A stretch of 64,000 nucleotides of DNA, taken from contig OZ004586.1 of NCBI GenBank assembly GCA_963924555.1, forward strand, positions 4,608,501-4,672,500, written 5' to 3'. Of the stretch, positions 23,118 through 35,600 are shown one piece after another. The notes beneath the pieces were generated by a model. That model had not been told where the DNA came from. It saw nothing but the letters and a program-made list of their open reading frames with translations, and searched no databases. Each line of letters opens with the position of its first letter. The stretch's first letter is position 1. The DNA is from Crambe crambe (Eukaryota > Porifera > Demospongiae > Poecilosclerida > Crambeidae). Position numbers and translations under genes: made by a program.

Positions 23118-23333
23118 TGTAGCAATAGCCAAAGAGTTATCAATCTTAGCAACAACGTGGAATCATATTATGGTAAGGTGATCACAACACAAATCAGAAT
23201 CAGCATGACATAATGACATAATCACTTATGGTAATGTCAAACGACAATAATTATATATAGCAAGAGTGTATTAGCTAATCCTACAAAGAGATAATGAGTG
23301 TATTAATCCTATACACAAATAATCAATCCTATA
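23118..23333 (-). repeat. 3' LTR of the 23-28 kb gypsy element
   Basis: Matches 27548-27753 over its length. Its inner border is preceded on the element strand by a purine-rich stretch (AGAGGGGAG), the expected primer for plus-strand synthesis. Confidence 0.85.
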
Positions 23334-23591
23334 TAACTCCCCTCTATAAAGAATTTGTCCTCAAATTCAATGGTCAATGTACACTCCTAGCTGATCAGGG
23401 CGGGTATGGAGGCGAGTGGGATAATGTCGTGCAGGGGGTGGAGCTGGAGGAGCATGGGGAGGGAATGCCACTGGGGGAGTAGGCGGTTGTCCAGCATTGT
23501 TGCCATCATCATCGTCAACGAGTGGTTCCATGTCCTGGCCAAACAGGTCAGGCCCAGAGTTAACAAGTGTAGCAGGGGGGTATTCTTCAAG

Positions 23592-26558
23592 TCATGTGGC
23601 TGGGTCACAGGGTTTGAGCCAATCAAAGTGGAACACCTGAACTTTTCTCCTCCCAGTCAGCTTCTTCACACGATAGTCAGTCTCTGTCGTCTTTGTAATG
23701 ACCCGGTATGGACCTGACCATGGGTGGTGAAGCTTCTTGGATTTTCCAGGGGGAACCATTGGGGAAAATAGCCAGACTAGGTCACCCACAGCAAATGGTC
23801 TGCCATGCACTTTCTTGTCATAGTGCACCTTCTGGTGGTAGTGAGCTGCACTGAGCTTCTCCCGGACGTTACAATAGGCTTCTTTCAGGGCATGCTTTGT
23901 TGATGAGGCATACTCTGTGACTCGTGCCTGCCCAGCTCCCGTGCCATACACCAGGTCAATGGGCAACCTTGCCTGCCGCCCAAACATCAGAAAGAAAGGG
24001 GTGTACCCTGTGCTAGCATGGATGCTGGTATTGTAGGCCATGCACACCTTTGGCAGCTGGTCCTCCCAGTCGAAAGGATGGTTTTGCGAGGTGGTAGCTA
24101 ACATATTCAGGAGAATTCGGTTGCTGCGTTCCACAAGCCCATCACACTGCGGATGGTAGGGGGATGTCCTGGTTTTCTTGATTCCCAACAGGCTGCATAC
24201 CTCCTGAATCAGCTTTGATTCAAATTGTTTCCCCTGGTCAGAGTGCAGCTGTTCAGGAGGGGAAAAACAGCAAAACTACCTGTTTCTTAGCAACTGTGAT
24301 GGCCTCCTGATTTGGGATAGCATAAGCTTCCAACCACTTGGTGAAATAATCACCAACTACCAAGATGTAAGAGTTGCCAGCAGTACTTTCTGGCAAAGGG
24401 CCCAGGATGTCTACAGCAACAACCTGCATGGGAAATCCAGATGACACAGTCCACAGGGGGGCACGGTTTCGCTGAGGGGGTGATTTGCGGGTTGCACACA
24501 CTGGACAAGTGCGGATCCATTGAGCTACATTCCTGGACAATAAAACCGTTCCCTAACTTTGCCCAATGTCTTGTCCTCCCTAAGTGGCCTTCCAGAGAGC
24601 CTGCATGTAACTCCTGCATGATCTCCTCCCACAGCACACGAGGGACCACAAGCTGTGTCCAGGAAATCTGACCCTTAACATTGTCGTACTTCCGCTTCAG
24701 AAGCCCCTCCTCCACCATCAACCGACCCCAGAGCTGCACCAGACGTCTGACTTCTGGTCCTCCACAAACAATTACATCTGGTTCTAGATGTTGATCTTTC
24801 TCCACTGCCTGCAACACTGCTCTGGTAGTGGGGTCATCTAACTGGAGTTTGTGCAGGTCCTGAGTAGAATGCTCACTTAGTGCCATCACTACTGAATTAT
24901 CTGCAAGTTCTCTGGGTAGCTGGGGCTCTTCCCGTCTGCACTGTGAACATGGACGCTGGAAGAGCGTGTCTGCATTGGTGTGCTTCTTACCAGGGCGATG
25001 TACTATTTGAAAATTGAATTCCTGCAAGCACTCCAACCACCGTGCAAGCTGGCCCTCTGGTTCTTTGAAGTTGGTGAGCTAAGTTAGGGAACCATGATCA
25101 GTACGCAGCAAGAACTCACGACCAACCAAATATGGTTGGAAATGCTGCACAAACATGACCACTGCAAGAAGTTCCCTCCGAGTGACACAGTAACATCTCT
25201 CCGGACGGGACAGTGTGCAGCTATCATAAGCTAGAACATGCTCAGAGCCATCCTCCTGGCGTTGGGAGAGTATAGCTCCAATTCCCATGTCACTGGCATC
25301 AGTATCCAAGATGAATGGTAGTTCATAGTAGTGTTGGGGCTGTCACTAAGCGATGTCGCAACTCCTTAAATGCTGCCTGAGTCTCATCAGTCCATGTAAA
25401 CCGTGCAGTCTTCTCAGTCAGTTGGTACAGGGGCTTGGCAATAGCAGCAAAATTCTTCACAAATCTACGATAGTAGCTGGCCAAACCCAGGAACTGCTGT
25501 ACTTCCTTCTGTGAGGTGGGTGTGGGCCAGGTGGACACCTTTTCTGTCTTTTAGGGGTCAGTTTGAACACCATTTGCGCTAACAATGTGTCCCAAAAAAT
25601 TCACCTTCTGTAAACAGAACTGGGTTTGAGCTTCAGCCCCGCTTCCTTCAGCCGATCAAACACTGCATGCAGATGAGCTAAGTGGACCTGGAAGGTTTTG
25701 CCAGGTATCACAACCATCTCTCAGAGCCTAACTCGATGCTCTTCAGAGGGTTCATCCATGGGCTGCTGTGAGACTGCCGAGATGACGTAACTTTCTGGGA
25801 CACTCTCTAACTCTGCCAGAATGGTATCCTTGGCGACTGCTACTTCCACATCTCTTGGGTTCAGCAGACAGATGGGAATCTGATTACCTTCTGGCTCCAC
25901 AAGAGCTCTAGCGACCATGACCGCGCATCGCTGGGATTGTTTCCCTTGAACCACCCATGGTTTCTGCGCTGCTGCAGCTGGTGTATGCCCTATCACCTCA
26001 ACTTCACTGTGAGGTGGCACTGTCTTGTAAAACCACGTTGAGACTAGAGGTATCGTATGGGGCTTGACCTTGAGCAATGGAAACAGACTGCCCACGGGTT
26101 TGCACATGCAAAATGTCACTAGCACTCCCCATCTCAATTGTGCACCCCTGGCTGCGAAGGAAGTCACGGCCTAGGATCACATCTGCTGTGGGGGTGTCAG
26201 CCACAATCACATTGACCCAAAACTTCTCAGGAGGGAGCTCAAGTTGGATACGTGCACTACCATGCAAGTGTAATGGTGTACCTTGCACCCCAACCAGTTT
26301 CTGCTCAATTTTACTCTGCAGTTGCATTCCCTGCTCCTTAGCATGATCCCACATGCACTTGTTCAAAACAGTGGTGGCAGCCCCAGTATCAACCAGAATG
26401 CTAGCAGACACTCCATTAACCCTGCCCTTCATTGTGCAGTCCTTCCCTGAACACACTGACAAAGTAAGCTCACAGCACAGGAGGCTCCTCGTTTCCCTGC
26501 AATGAATTGGGCATCTTTGGGGATGGGCAGTCCCGAGTGAGATGACCTTCTCCACCAC
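23592..26558 (-). pseudogene. pol: pol of the gypsy element (PR-RT-RH-INT), broken
   Basis: Read on the minus strand: aspartic protease around 26400 (SILVDTGAATTVLN and VILGRDFL); a linker to 25721; then a jump straight to HLHAVFDRLKEAGLKL and the RT thumb/connection at 25538-25323 (FLGLASYYRRFVKNF). The YxDD catalytic block of reverse transcriptase is missing, a deletion of several hundred bp relative to the family. RNase H follows (MDTDASDMGIGAIL, 25309) with an in-frame stop at 25079-25081. The integrase zinc region and core (VVAVDILGPLPES, 24540-24350; LHSDQGKQFESK near 24240) and the C-terminal part (SPYHPQCDGLVERSN) end at 23592. At least three frameshifts are present. It cannot move on its own. 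Confidence 0.9.
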
Positions 26559-27513
26559 AGTTCCAATAATTCCTTGATCCTACCTTCTTTTGACCCCGAC
26601 CACGACTGGGGGCCCGGGAGGTGGGCTGTTGCAACTCTTTGAGTTGAGTCTCCATCTGCTCCATCCTTTCTAAAATCAGTTTCAGGTCACTTGGCCTCTG
26701 CACAATTGTTGCCGCCACAGCTCCTGCATCTTCCTCCACTTCCTCTGAAATCTGAGCAATACCACTTGGCACTGGCTTAGAGTATGACTCCATCTCAAGT
26801 GTCACTCGAACAGCTTCGTCCACTTTAGTGGGCTTTGTCTGCTTCACGGCGAAGGCAACTTGGGGGTTGCTTAGCTGGGTGAGGTACTGGTTGAGAGCAA
26901 GATGTTCCCTCGCCTCCTCTGCCAGGTCAAGGTAGGCCAGTGTTTTCAAGTCTTCCCCAAATTCAACCCACCCTTCCCCTTTTTGCTTCAATTGAGTCTG
27001 CAGCCTTGTTTGGTAAAGGGTTCTCTAAGTCTCAGGCTCAAACCTGCTCTTCAGTGCAGCCTTGGCGCATTCATAGTCTGCTTTCGTAGCCTCGGGAAGG
27101 TGCCTAAACACCGTGCCAGCTCTTCCACTAAGGCGCACTCGAAGCCATTTCAGCTTGTTGGCATCGTCCCAGCCACATACCTCTGCCACACTCTCTGTTG
27201 GGAATAGTCATTCCCAAGTCATCAACACAGAACAATGCTGATAAAATATAACTTTGAACATAATAATCACTTTAATCAACATGCACACATCATACATTCC
27301 ATCCAGTATTTGAATTGTGTCATAGTAGCTATATAGTCAGTCCAAGTGATTTTCTTATTTTGAAAAAGCTGATTCTGACCTACTGCGATTATTCTTCCCA
27401 AACTCCCGCGTCTGTGAGTGAACCCCAACACTCTCAAAATGGTCGATCCACTCGTCCCAACTCTTGTCTCCCGCGAACAGTTCCGGGATCACTGGGGGTC
27501 TAGCCATAGCCAT
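26470..27513 (-). pseudogene. gag: gag of the gypsy element, frameshifted
   Basis: The start is taken at 27513 (MAMARPPVIPELFAGD), just inside the 5' LTR; the region then reads KSWDEWIDHFESVG, typical of gypsy gag. The frame breaks before 27355 and resumes at 26991-26470 with a coiled region, a basic stretch and one CCHC zinc knuckle (CGGEGHLTRDC, first Cys of the pattern just before), which binds genomic RNA. The knuckle is near the border with the protease frame, as expected. Confidence 0.8.
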
Positions 27514-27547
27514 CTTTTTTCGGTCTGTATCCTGCCAACTATGCCAA

Positions 27548-27753
27548 TGTAGCAATGGCCAAAGAGTTATCAATCTTAGCAACAACGTGGAATCATATAT
27601 GGTAAGGTGATCACGACACAAATCAGAATCAGCATGACATAATATGGCATAATCACTTATGGTAATGAATAATTATGTATAGCAAGAGTGTATTAGCTAA
27701 TACTACAAAGAGATAATGAGTGTTAATCCTATACACAAATAATCAATCCTACA
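27548..27753 (-). repeat. 5' LTR of the 23-28 kb gypsy element
   Basis: Matches 23118-23333. The sequence directly inside it (element strand TTGGCATAGTTGGC) would hold the primer-binding site; the tRNA could not be identified by eye. Confidence 0.85.
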
Positions 27754-27757
27754 CAAG

Positions 27758-28838
27758 CTTGTACGGTTAACCACTAAAGTGATCTTTCCTGTTTATCAAT
27801 AGGCACATCACGGATGTCACATGACCGGAAGTGCTTGTTAATATTAATTTAATAGGCATTTCAAGTCCATGTTGGAACCTATATAGTCTATGATGGCATG
27901 CACACATGCATACAGTATAAAAATGCGCGTACGAGTGTGTGATAACGCACGCCGCCGCCAATCTGCCAAAACCTACAAACGCCAAATAAAACTCCCACCA
28001 AAATTAACTCGTATACAGAGGCACCATCCTTTTTAACCCATGGACAGAAGCAATCCTTGTGATGTGGTTTATTTAAACCCATGCTACTGTCTAGTTCAGC
28101 AAGCAATCACAGCAAGTGCAGGTCATAACTCACTGAAATTGCTCCATAATGCCCCAGGCAACTGGCAAGATTGTTTTTACTTTTTATCATAGTGGATGGT
28201 TGGCACTAAGCCTATCTACATGAACTTTGTATCATGCCCAGCCCAAAGATCAAAGAAGCCGCTTATAAAGTTATAGAGTGTGCAATTACCCACCCACGCA
28301 CTGTGCTTTAACTTGCCCACGTGGGCCAGGGGCACAGTGCCATAGTTGGGCGCTGGCATCAAAGAGCAAACTGGCATGCGGGATGCCAGCCAACACTGTA
28401 AGACAGCTTGGAAGTTCTGCCTTTTAATCTCTGAAAAGTTTGTTAGGTTTGAAATGTGGAATGTGGTCAATGGATATCATTGCCATAAATCGGGAATTTT
28501 TCGCTCTTAATAATAATTCACAGTTGGCTCAAAGAACGAAAACTGAACACATGAAATATTTTCTACAACGGATTATTAAAATATTACAACTACAACAGAT
28601 TATTAAAACATTGAAAATATATGGTAGGAATCACATTGCGTAATAGCTAGCTACCTTGCTTGCATTGTAATCATGTCTCTCCTCAAGTATTTGAAGCAGA
28701 AGGATAGGTCTTCCAGATCCCAGGGGATCTTTGTCTGACGCTATTGCTCAAGCGAATTGTGCAGAGTTACACTATGAAAAATAGAGATATCCTAGCCTGA
28801 AACCTGTAGGAAACTTGGTAAAGAAATTCATAGAGCAC
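27758..28838. other. Intergenic
   Basis: No supported gene. Short open frames here have no recognisable domain. Confidence 0.5.
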
Positions 28839-28905
28839 GCAAGGGCACGACATATTTCTGTGTTTCCTATTCAAAATCTCATGAAATATGCTGTGCCCTT
28901 GTGTA
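28839..28905. repeat. Short inverted repeat
   Basis: CAAGGGCACGACATATTTC and GAAATATGCTGTGCCCTTG form a stem with a loop of about 25 bp, at the 3' end of the HIRAN fragment. Confidence 0.7.
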
Positions 28906-29174
28906 TCTTACCAAAAAAAACACTGCGTTTCCTTCAAGTTTCTCTTGGAAATGCAAAGGAAATCTCATAGTGTTAGTTAGTTTGAGATATGCCACATATC
29001 CTACAATCGTACACTTGATTCCTTCACTGCCACTACGAACCTGTCCTTTTCATTTGTTGGCTTCCTCTCACACTCTAGTGTTTCACCTAGATTGGCATCC
29101 CATATGTCACGGTACACATGGTAGCCACGAACACAGTAAGTGATGTAGAACTCTGTGCTAGCACTTGCCACCAT
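28879..29174 (-). pseudogene. HIRAN-like gene fragment
   Basis: Starts at ATG 29174 in a good context (AAAATGG). The N-terminal part reads MVASASTEFYITYCVRGYHV then RDIWDANLGETLECER, closely resembling the HIRAN-like part of the gene at 22.5 kb. Near 29010 the frame must shift by one base to continue into TIVGYVAYLKLTNTMRF, where VGHIP would be expected in the family. A stop follows at 28879-28881. Only one domain of about 95 residues is present. It may be a broken duplicate, or the first exon of a gene with an annotation-relevant sequence error. Confidence 0.6.
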
Positions 29175-30063
29175 TTTCCTCCAGCTGGATTTAGTAGCGA
29201 AATTTTCATTGTTGAAAATAATTCTCCGGTGATTCAAAAAACGAATAATAAACACATTGAAAAGAATATAAATGCAAGGATATTTTATGGTATAAATGTG
29301 CACCATAATCAATGAATAACATTAAAATTCTATATTTCAAACCCAACAAGTTTTTCTGAGAGTAACTAGTAAAAAGGACAGAACATTCTAGCTTGTCTAC
29401 AGTAAGGTGGTGTTTAGCGTCTGCCATCTCTGATCTTCGTATTGGGCAGACACAAAATACTTACATATCCATTGTCCTCAGGAGTATCCAGAATTGAGCC
29501 TTGGCCCTCAAGCTTAAACTGATACATCCCTTGCACTCTGGATAGTAGTTCATCCTAGAGGTTTGTGATAAGAACAAATGAGTTAGACTAACAGCTACTT
29601 TACTTGCTTGCTCACTCGCTGTCAATATGTTGCACATGCCCCAGTAGTCAACTAATTGAGTTACAACATATGAACTTCATATAATACTGTTACATCTTAC
29701 ATGGAGAATTGAAAGAAGAATGATCATGCATGAGCTACTCTCTATATGTTTAGTTTTTATGCTTTAGCCTATATGAAACCTGATTTTTTTTTACGAAGAA
29801 GCCAGATGACATTGAACTCGTCCAGCCATCCACCTCATAACTTAAAGTCATAAAGTTACTGAATGCATGAAATTTCACCTCCTGTCTAAGCAGCAACTTT
29901 ACAGGGATGTTTATTCACTTCGCCCTATTGGCAAATCATAGCAGTAGCATGCAATACGCACTATTGTTTTCTCCTTTTCTTTGTGTAGTTATCATTCCAG
30001 CTAAGAGAATGATAGCTTGCAACTGAGCATTCAAGGAAAAGGGATCTTGTGACGAGTGCTTTG
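29175..30063. other. Intergenic
   Basis: No supported gene or repeat core. The 5' part of the Roc gene may lie here, but no exon could be identified. Confidence 0.4.
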
Positions 30064-30960
30064 TTCATCGGGTTCTCCCAAGTCTGGGAAGTCGTCATTC
30101 AAACACAGAGTCATGGGTCATTTTCAAAACACACAAGCGAGCACAGGTGTGGCCGAGAAGGTAACAAGGGTTGAAGTATCCAGGGCTGATGTGGAACGAA
30201 TTAAAGTCCTCTGAAGATGAAGAAGCCATAGTGGCTAATAAGATATCCATTAATTTTTTCCTACAACCACAACATACAAAGGGCAGACTACAGCGTTTTT
30301 TAAGGAACATGAAGGGAAAATTGCGGATAAGAATGCCACGAAGAAATCACCTCACAAGCTACTATAATGAAACTACTTCTGAATCTGCTGGAGTAAATCT
30401 TTACCAGATCATGATGAAATCTTCTGACAGACCTCTCTCATCCACTCCAACTCCTGTTACTACCACAGCAAGTGTCCACACAATGACTCACATGGAAGCT
30501 ACAACAGTATCTGGACACATGTCAGATGTGGGAGGACAGCCAGAGTTCCAGGAGCTCCTCCCCAACCTGTTATATGGCCCCTCCTTATTTCATCATGTCT
30601 TTAGAGCCGATCGAAGTTTATACGACAAGGTCCATGTGGAGTATCTGCACTCTAATGGAGAATCAATGGTTCCGTATGACACTTCTGTATCCACTAAAGA
30701 TGCTATATTCCAGTTTCTCTCCAGCGTCTCGTCCATTGGGGTGTGCAGAAAATCTCAGGGAGGAAAGCAAGTCTCACCTAAAGTTCTCTTCATTGCTACT
30801 CACATCGACAAGCTTGAGTGAGAAGATAAGATCCTGGAAATCGACCTAGAGCTTAAGCGAATCGTAAAGGAGACGCAGGCTTTCAAGGATAAGATGATAG
30901 AAAGTCCTGCATGTTGCTGTATACATATTCAATTGGCAAGCGAAGCAGTTGGTGAAAATC
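30064..30960 (+). pseudogene. Roc-type GTPase gene, broken
   Basis: A Ras-of-complex style GTP-binding domain lies in three frames. The G1 P-loop (SPKSGKSSF) starts at 30074 but is one base out of frame with FIG just before it. Another frame change occurs between 30170 and 30210, then the main frame gives ELKSSEDEEAIVANKI, the switch/G3 motif DVGGQPEFQELLPNLLYGPS and the G4-like THIDKLE. That frame hits TGA at 30819-30821. The next codons (EDKILEIDLELKRIVKETQA) still look coding, so the stop is an inactivating change. The family acts as a nucleotide switch in large signalling proteins with ZU5 or Death domains. Several lesions indicate a pseudogene. Confidence 0.75.
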
Positions 30961-31957
30961 ATTTGTACTTCAACTTCTTAGACTAAGATATGCTTACCAA
31001 AGCCAAGCACCTACCCCCTCTATAACAAAATGCTGTAGAAAGCAATTAAGCTCTAGCTGTTTGTTGCTATTGGTGCATGTTGTGGGCAGGTTAAATTTGT
31101 GGGGTAAAAGATCAAATGAATGTATGTGCATGTCAAATCTCAATTTACATGAATGGGGGGGAGGGGGGGGCTTCCTTCGCTTACCAATTATATATCTCGA
31201 ATGTCAAATTTGACTCCCTAGTTAGTGGCTCGTTTTGCTCGCCTAATAAATCATGCATTTATACACTTGTAGAATAATTATACATACTGTCAGCGAATTT
31301 CACTTGTAGGCTGTATTTTCACTCACCTTTAGCTTGTGAAAAAAGTTCTGCCTTATAGCTTACTAGTGAAATAACTCGCCATATTCCACTCTTCGTGTAA
31401 TAAGTATTGACATCCATGCATGATTCTTTTTCTATGTCCAATACAATCAATAGTTTATATAGTTGGTAAGACAGATACATCTACGAAATGTCATAATATT
31501 GTTCTTTATAGTTTCTTCAATTTCAACTGTACAAGATATGCCTGATGATAGTGGTAAGTGACCCTAATAGGTTATTATGATTAAAGTGAAACCTCTGAAC
31601 AACAGTACAGCACCAGGACAAGCTTTTTGGCCTTTGTAGAGAGGTTGGCCCTATTTCAGAGGTTTTCTATTCCTGCACTTTTGATCCTTCATGATTCATG
31701 AAGAAATGAATACCAAAGAGTAGAGAGGTTGCCACTTCTTGAAATCCAAGTTAATTTAGACTATGGCATATATGAGGCTCTAAACTAATAAATGACTAGT
31801 AGACCAATACCAGCCTGGGCACCATAGTAATGCTTGTCACTCTTTTTATAGTGTCAAACTCTCTGAAGTTTCATTGGGTTTCTTCGTGGTTTTAAAAGAA
31901 TGAAATTATTTGTATATGAATAAGATTATATTTTGCATTGATTTTTACTATATAGGT
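30961..31957. other. Intergenic or intron; one possible small exon
   Basis: 31512-31553 has a good acceptor (CTTTATAG) and donor (GTGGTAAGT), is phase 1 on both sides and would encode VSSISTVQDMPDDSG. It may be an upstream exon of the ZU5-Death gene. Near 31206-31240 is another copy of the GACTCCCTAG...GCTCGTTTTGCTCGCC motif. Confidence 0.35.
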
Positions 31958-32342
31958 CCTGAAACTTGGTCTGCACATCGTAGTAGGCTGGATAATCATT
32001 CACAGTAGTTTTTGATAGGTCTAAGTGGGGGAACTAGAATTTCACTTTTGTATTAGTCTATAGGCGGCACGCGCGGCATCCCTACATAGAGAGTGCTACC
32101 GCACTCTCTGATAGAGAAGAAGAAGAATCCAGCGATTTACTTGCTTGCCGTATTTCTGAAACAGTAAGCTCCCTGGTCCTGAAACTTGGTCTGCACATTG
32201 TACTAGGCTCTAGTAGGCTGGATAATCATTCACAGTAGCTTTTGTTAGGTCTAAGTGGGGGAACTAGAACTTCACTTTTGTATTAGTCTATAGGCGGCAC
32301 GCACGGCCGTCTGAGTCATCCCTACATAGAGAGTGCTCTGAT
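31958..32342 (+). mobile_element. Two tandem 5'-truncated copies of the hairpin-ended repeat
   Basis: 31958-32112 and 32113-32342 each end in ATCCCTACATAGAGAGTGCT. The first hairpin runs directly into GAGAAGAAGAAT, the sequence that lies just after the (AAT)n run in the full copy at 20 kb. The same junction occurs at 38815-38824 in reverse. Confidence 0.7.
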
Positions 32343-32697
32343 TACTTTAAAGCACAAGAAACCAAACAAGACTGCTGAATATTTGACAGTGCATATTGAA
32401 TCTGCACTATACTACTAATGTACTTCACCAGCCATAGTCAAAGTTCCTCATTAGGACCTTCTATCTGTTGCCTATGATGACCTGGGGTTTCACCGTCACC
32501 ATAATGGCAACAGCTCTCAGGTTCTTACAATAGTTGATTTTGTGGAATACATAATGTACGTATCATTCAGTTTGGCCGCTGTAGAGAGTCTGGCTGTATT
32601 AAGGAGTCCCATTGTTGGGAGGTTTCACTGTACCACATTCAATATTAAAATATGATGATCATCTGTAAGCTTAAGATTGTGCATTACAATTCTACAG

Positions 32698-35600
32698 AAA
32701 TTCTCTGCGAGGATGAGAAATATCCTGGAATTGTAGTCACCAAAGGGCAGCAAGTTGTTGAAAAGATATCTTCTGCAAGAAAAGAAATCAACCATGATGA
32801 CATAGGCATATCAATAGTTATCCCTGAGAACTCAGTCTCACCACATGAGTCAGTGGACTTAGAGATACAGCCTTGTTTGAATGGATCCTTTGAAATCCCT
32901 AAAGAGCTCAAACCAGTTAGCCCAGCCTACCTCATTAAGACGAACAAGGACATAGAATTGAAAAAAGCCCTTTTGGTGAAAATACAGCACTATGCTAATC
33001 TCCAGACAGAAGAAGATTTGGTATTCCTGAGGGCTAATTCTGATCCAGAGTACAGGGGATCCAATCCAGTTTATGTTTTCAGAGAAGTAGAGGGGATTAG
33101 AGGAACATTTAGTGGTCAGGTCGGTGAAATAGAGTTGAGAAGTTTCAGTTTGTTGAGAATATTCCAAAGAAGAAAGATTAAAGGTACTTTCATGCTTATA
33201 ATATAGTGTGCATAATGCATGGAATGATTAAAAATTAATAGGTCAAACTCGATACTCAGCAAGGCTCTACAAGGCAGTGAGTGCAGGAAGTGAAGTCACT
33301 GCTGTGTTCTGCATGTGTCCTGACCATAAATTTTACACGAAGGTAATTAAGTTGTCATATATATCCAGAGAGAGAAGTCTCACTTCATGTATACTCACAA
33401 TTGTTATTGGTTAATTCTATTTTGTAGCATTGTGACAAGCTTATCCCGAAACAATACTCTGGAATGACAGACAAAGATGAAGGCCGCATCGTCTACAAAC
33501 TAGTAACAATCATTTCTGACAGAGTTTCTCTGAAAGCAGTATCATCAAATGTTATGATGGATAAATCTGAAGTAAGACCATCTCTCTATTATTATTCTCA
33601 TATATATCTTGAACTATATTGTCTTTAGATTTGGAAAGAAGAGATTGACTTTCCAGAGGAAAATTGTAGAAGTGCTTCAAGAATGACAGACTATCCACCC
33701 CGGATCACTGTCACTTGCACTAAACCAGGGTCAGAACCTTTGATGCTTCATGTAGAAGGACTTAGAGAAAACTATACCTTTAATATGCTACCAAGTATGT
33801 ATGAATATATGTATGAATATATGTATGTATGTATGTATGTATGAATGTATGTATGTATGTATATATGTATGTATGTAATTACTGTTGTGAGTTGTTAGCA
33901 CCCAGAGCTGTTGAATCTGCCTGGGGTACAGGCAGCCTGGCTTGTAGATCTAGAATAAGAATTCATGTATCTATGTTATAATGTACACTTATGACCTCTC
34001 AGAGAAGCACCACATGCTTTCGAGAGTGAACACTCAACCTCTTCAGGTAACTAAATTACATTGATTCTCCTTATAATGTTAATTAATCATTACCAGTCTG
34101 CCAAAAAGTCATTGGAGAAACAGTTAATAAAAACAAAAAACAGTCCGGTCTTAGTCAGTGTCAGAACTATGATGGAACTCATGAATGAAGTGGAGGCACT
34201 TGTTCAGTAAGTCTGTTACAGGCATATTGATTATCTAATAATTATGACTACAAATTGTAGTGACCGATCTTCCATTGGTTTACTTGTGGACAAAGTAGAG
34301 AAAGTTCAGGAGCTAACTGATTTTATTATCAAATCAACTGAAAGTATGAAGGTATTCACTCATTTATTTTCCCATAATGCTAAGGTATTCATCAATAACT
34401 CTTTCTGTTTGATCAAAGAAAGAAGTTACTGTAATTCCTAAGGTTGTAAGTGCTTCGCAGCAGCTAAAAATTGGAGCAATGGCTAAGCTAAAATACTGCA
34501 CTGGTGAGTGATGCTATTACCAGTATGTATATACATAATTCTTCATGTGATCCTTCAGAGCACTGAATAGTAGGTTCTTAAAATGCTTATGCTGATGGTA
34601 TCTTTGCTTATTCAATGACGGTAGCTACACATATAAAATCTCATTTTTGGTGAGCGAATGCAGCTGCCTTGCAGCTATGCTGACAGCAATATTTTTTCTT
34701 TAACCAATAGCTAAGTTCACCAGCTTTACATCCCTCCCAAAGGATGCAGTGTCAGAGACACCTCCTCCATTGAGGGGTAGAGCTGAGTGGACTCCAGTGG
34801 TCTAACCTGCATTGCAGGTAGAGGTCCACCAATCCCACTTGCACCAGCCTTTCCATGGGGTCACCTATCCCTGCTGGCTACTATATAGGCTGGCCCAGCA
34901 CTGTTTAACTAGCAAAGCTAGCCAGGTGGAGAGCAAACAGCAGCTGGGGGTTTTAGCCCTAGCCCTAGCCCTCTTAGCCTAAGAAGTTGAAGCACAAAAT
35001 TTAATGAATTGATACTTCTTCTCGCTCGCCAATTGAATAGCTATGTTACATGTACATAGCTACCCCTACTTCATCAATACTGCACGCATGTCTGGTGCCC
35101 CTTGATGATAAACTTTATAATGTAAGAAAATACTGGTTTGTGATGGATTGGTGGTTAGTTTGTGTTCGTTAATTAATTAGCTAGTTACTTTTGTGCAATG
35201 TGCTGTGTGTGTTAGACTCATTGACAGTTTGTATGTGTGTAAGTTAAAATTATTATTCTGTAGTGTGGTTTAATTAGTTGTGCATGTCTAAACCTGTTCT
35301 GTATTCTGCTGTCCTGTCATCTGTGTGGTTGTAAGTTGTGTGCGAGATTTTTCCTATTTTACTTGGTTGTGCGTGTTTTTTCTTGTTTTAGTCCTTTTTG
35401 TATAAAGAGGAGCTTAGTTGAACTGGATAGTTAGTTGAGAATTTGTGGAATTTGTGCTCTATAGTCAGTGTCGATATCAATTAAAATTTAATACTTACAA
35501 ACTCCCGCTCCGGGTCCTCTACATTGTTCATATATTATGTAAAATCTCTCTCATGTTATTTTTTAAAATTGTATCACATGTCTGGTTTCCCTCTTGATAT

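Larger units (their letters stand above)
23118..27753 (-). mobile_element. Ty3/gypsy LTR retrotransposon, complete outline, dead
   Basis: Two matching LTRs (23118-23333 and 27548-27753) flank a minus-strand gag-pol region in standard order: gag, protease, reverse transcriptase, RNase H, integrase. CAAG is present immediately outside both ends (23114-23117 and 27754-27757) as a 4 bp target duplication. The LTRs start and end TGTAG...CTACA on the element strand. The LTRs differ by several substitutions and small indels, so the insertion is not very recent. Coding parts have stops, frameshifts and a large deletion in reverse transcriptase. Confidence 0.9.

Noticed and set aside
23387-23626. Overlapping frames on both strands near the 3' end of the gypsy element
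   Set aside because: They lie in the non-coding tail after the integrase and on the antisense strand; no domain is present.
33796-33878. Possible CRISPR-like or satellite array
   Set aside because: Simple tetranucleotide slippage repeat in an intron, without spacers.
33900-33990. Additional exon of the ZU5-Death gene (frame AVESAWGTGS)
   Set aside because: No donor site follows before a stop, and exons 4 and 5 join in phase without it.
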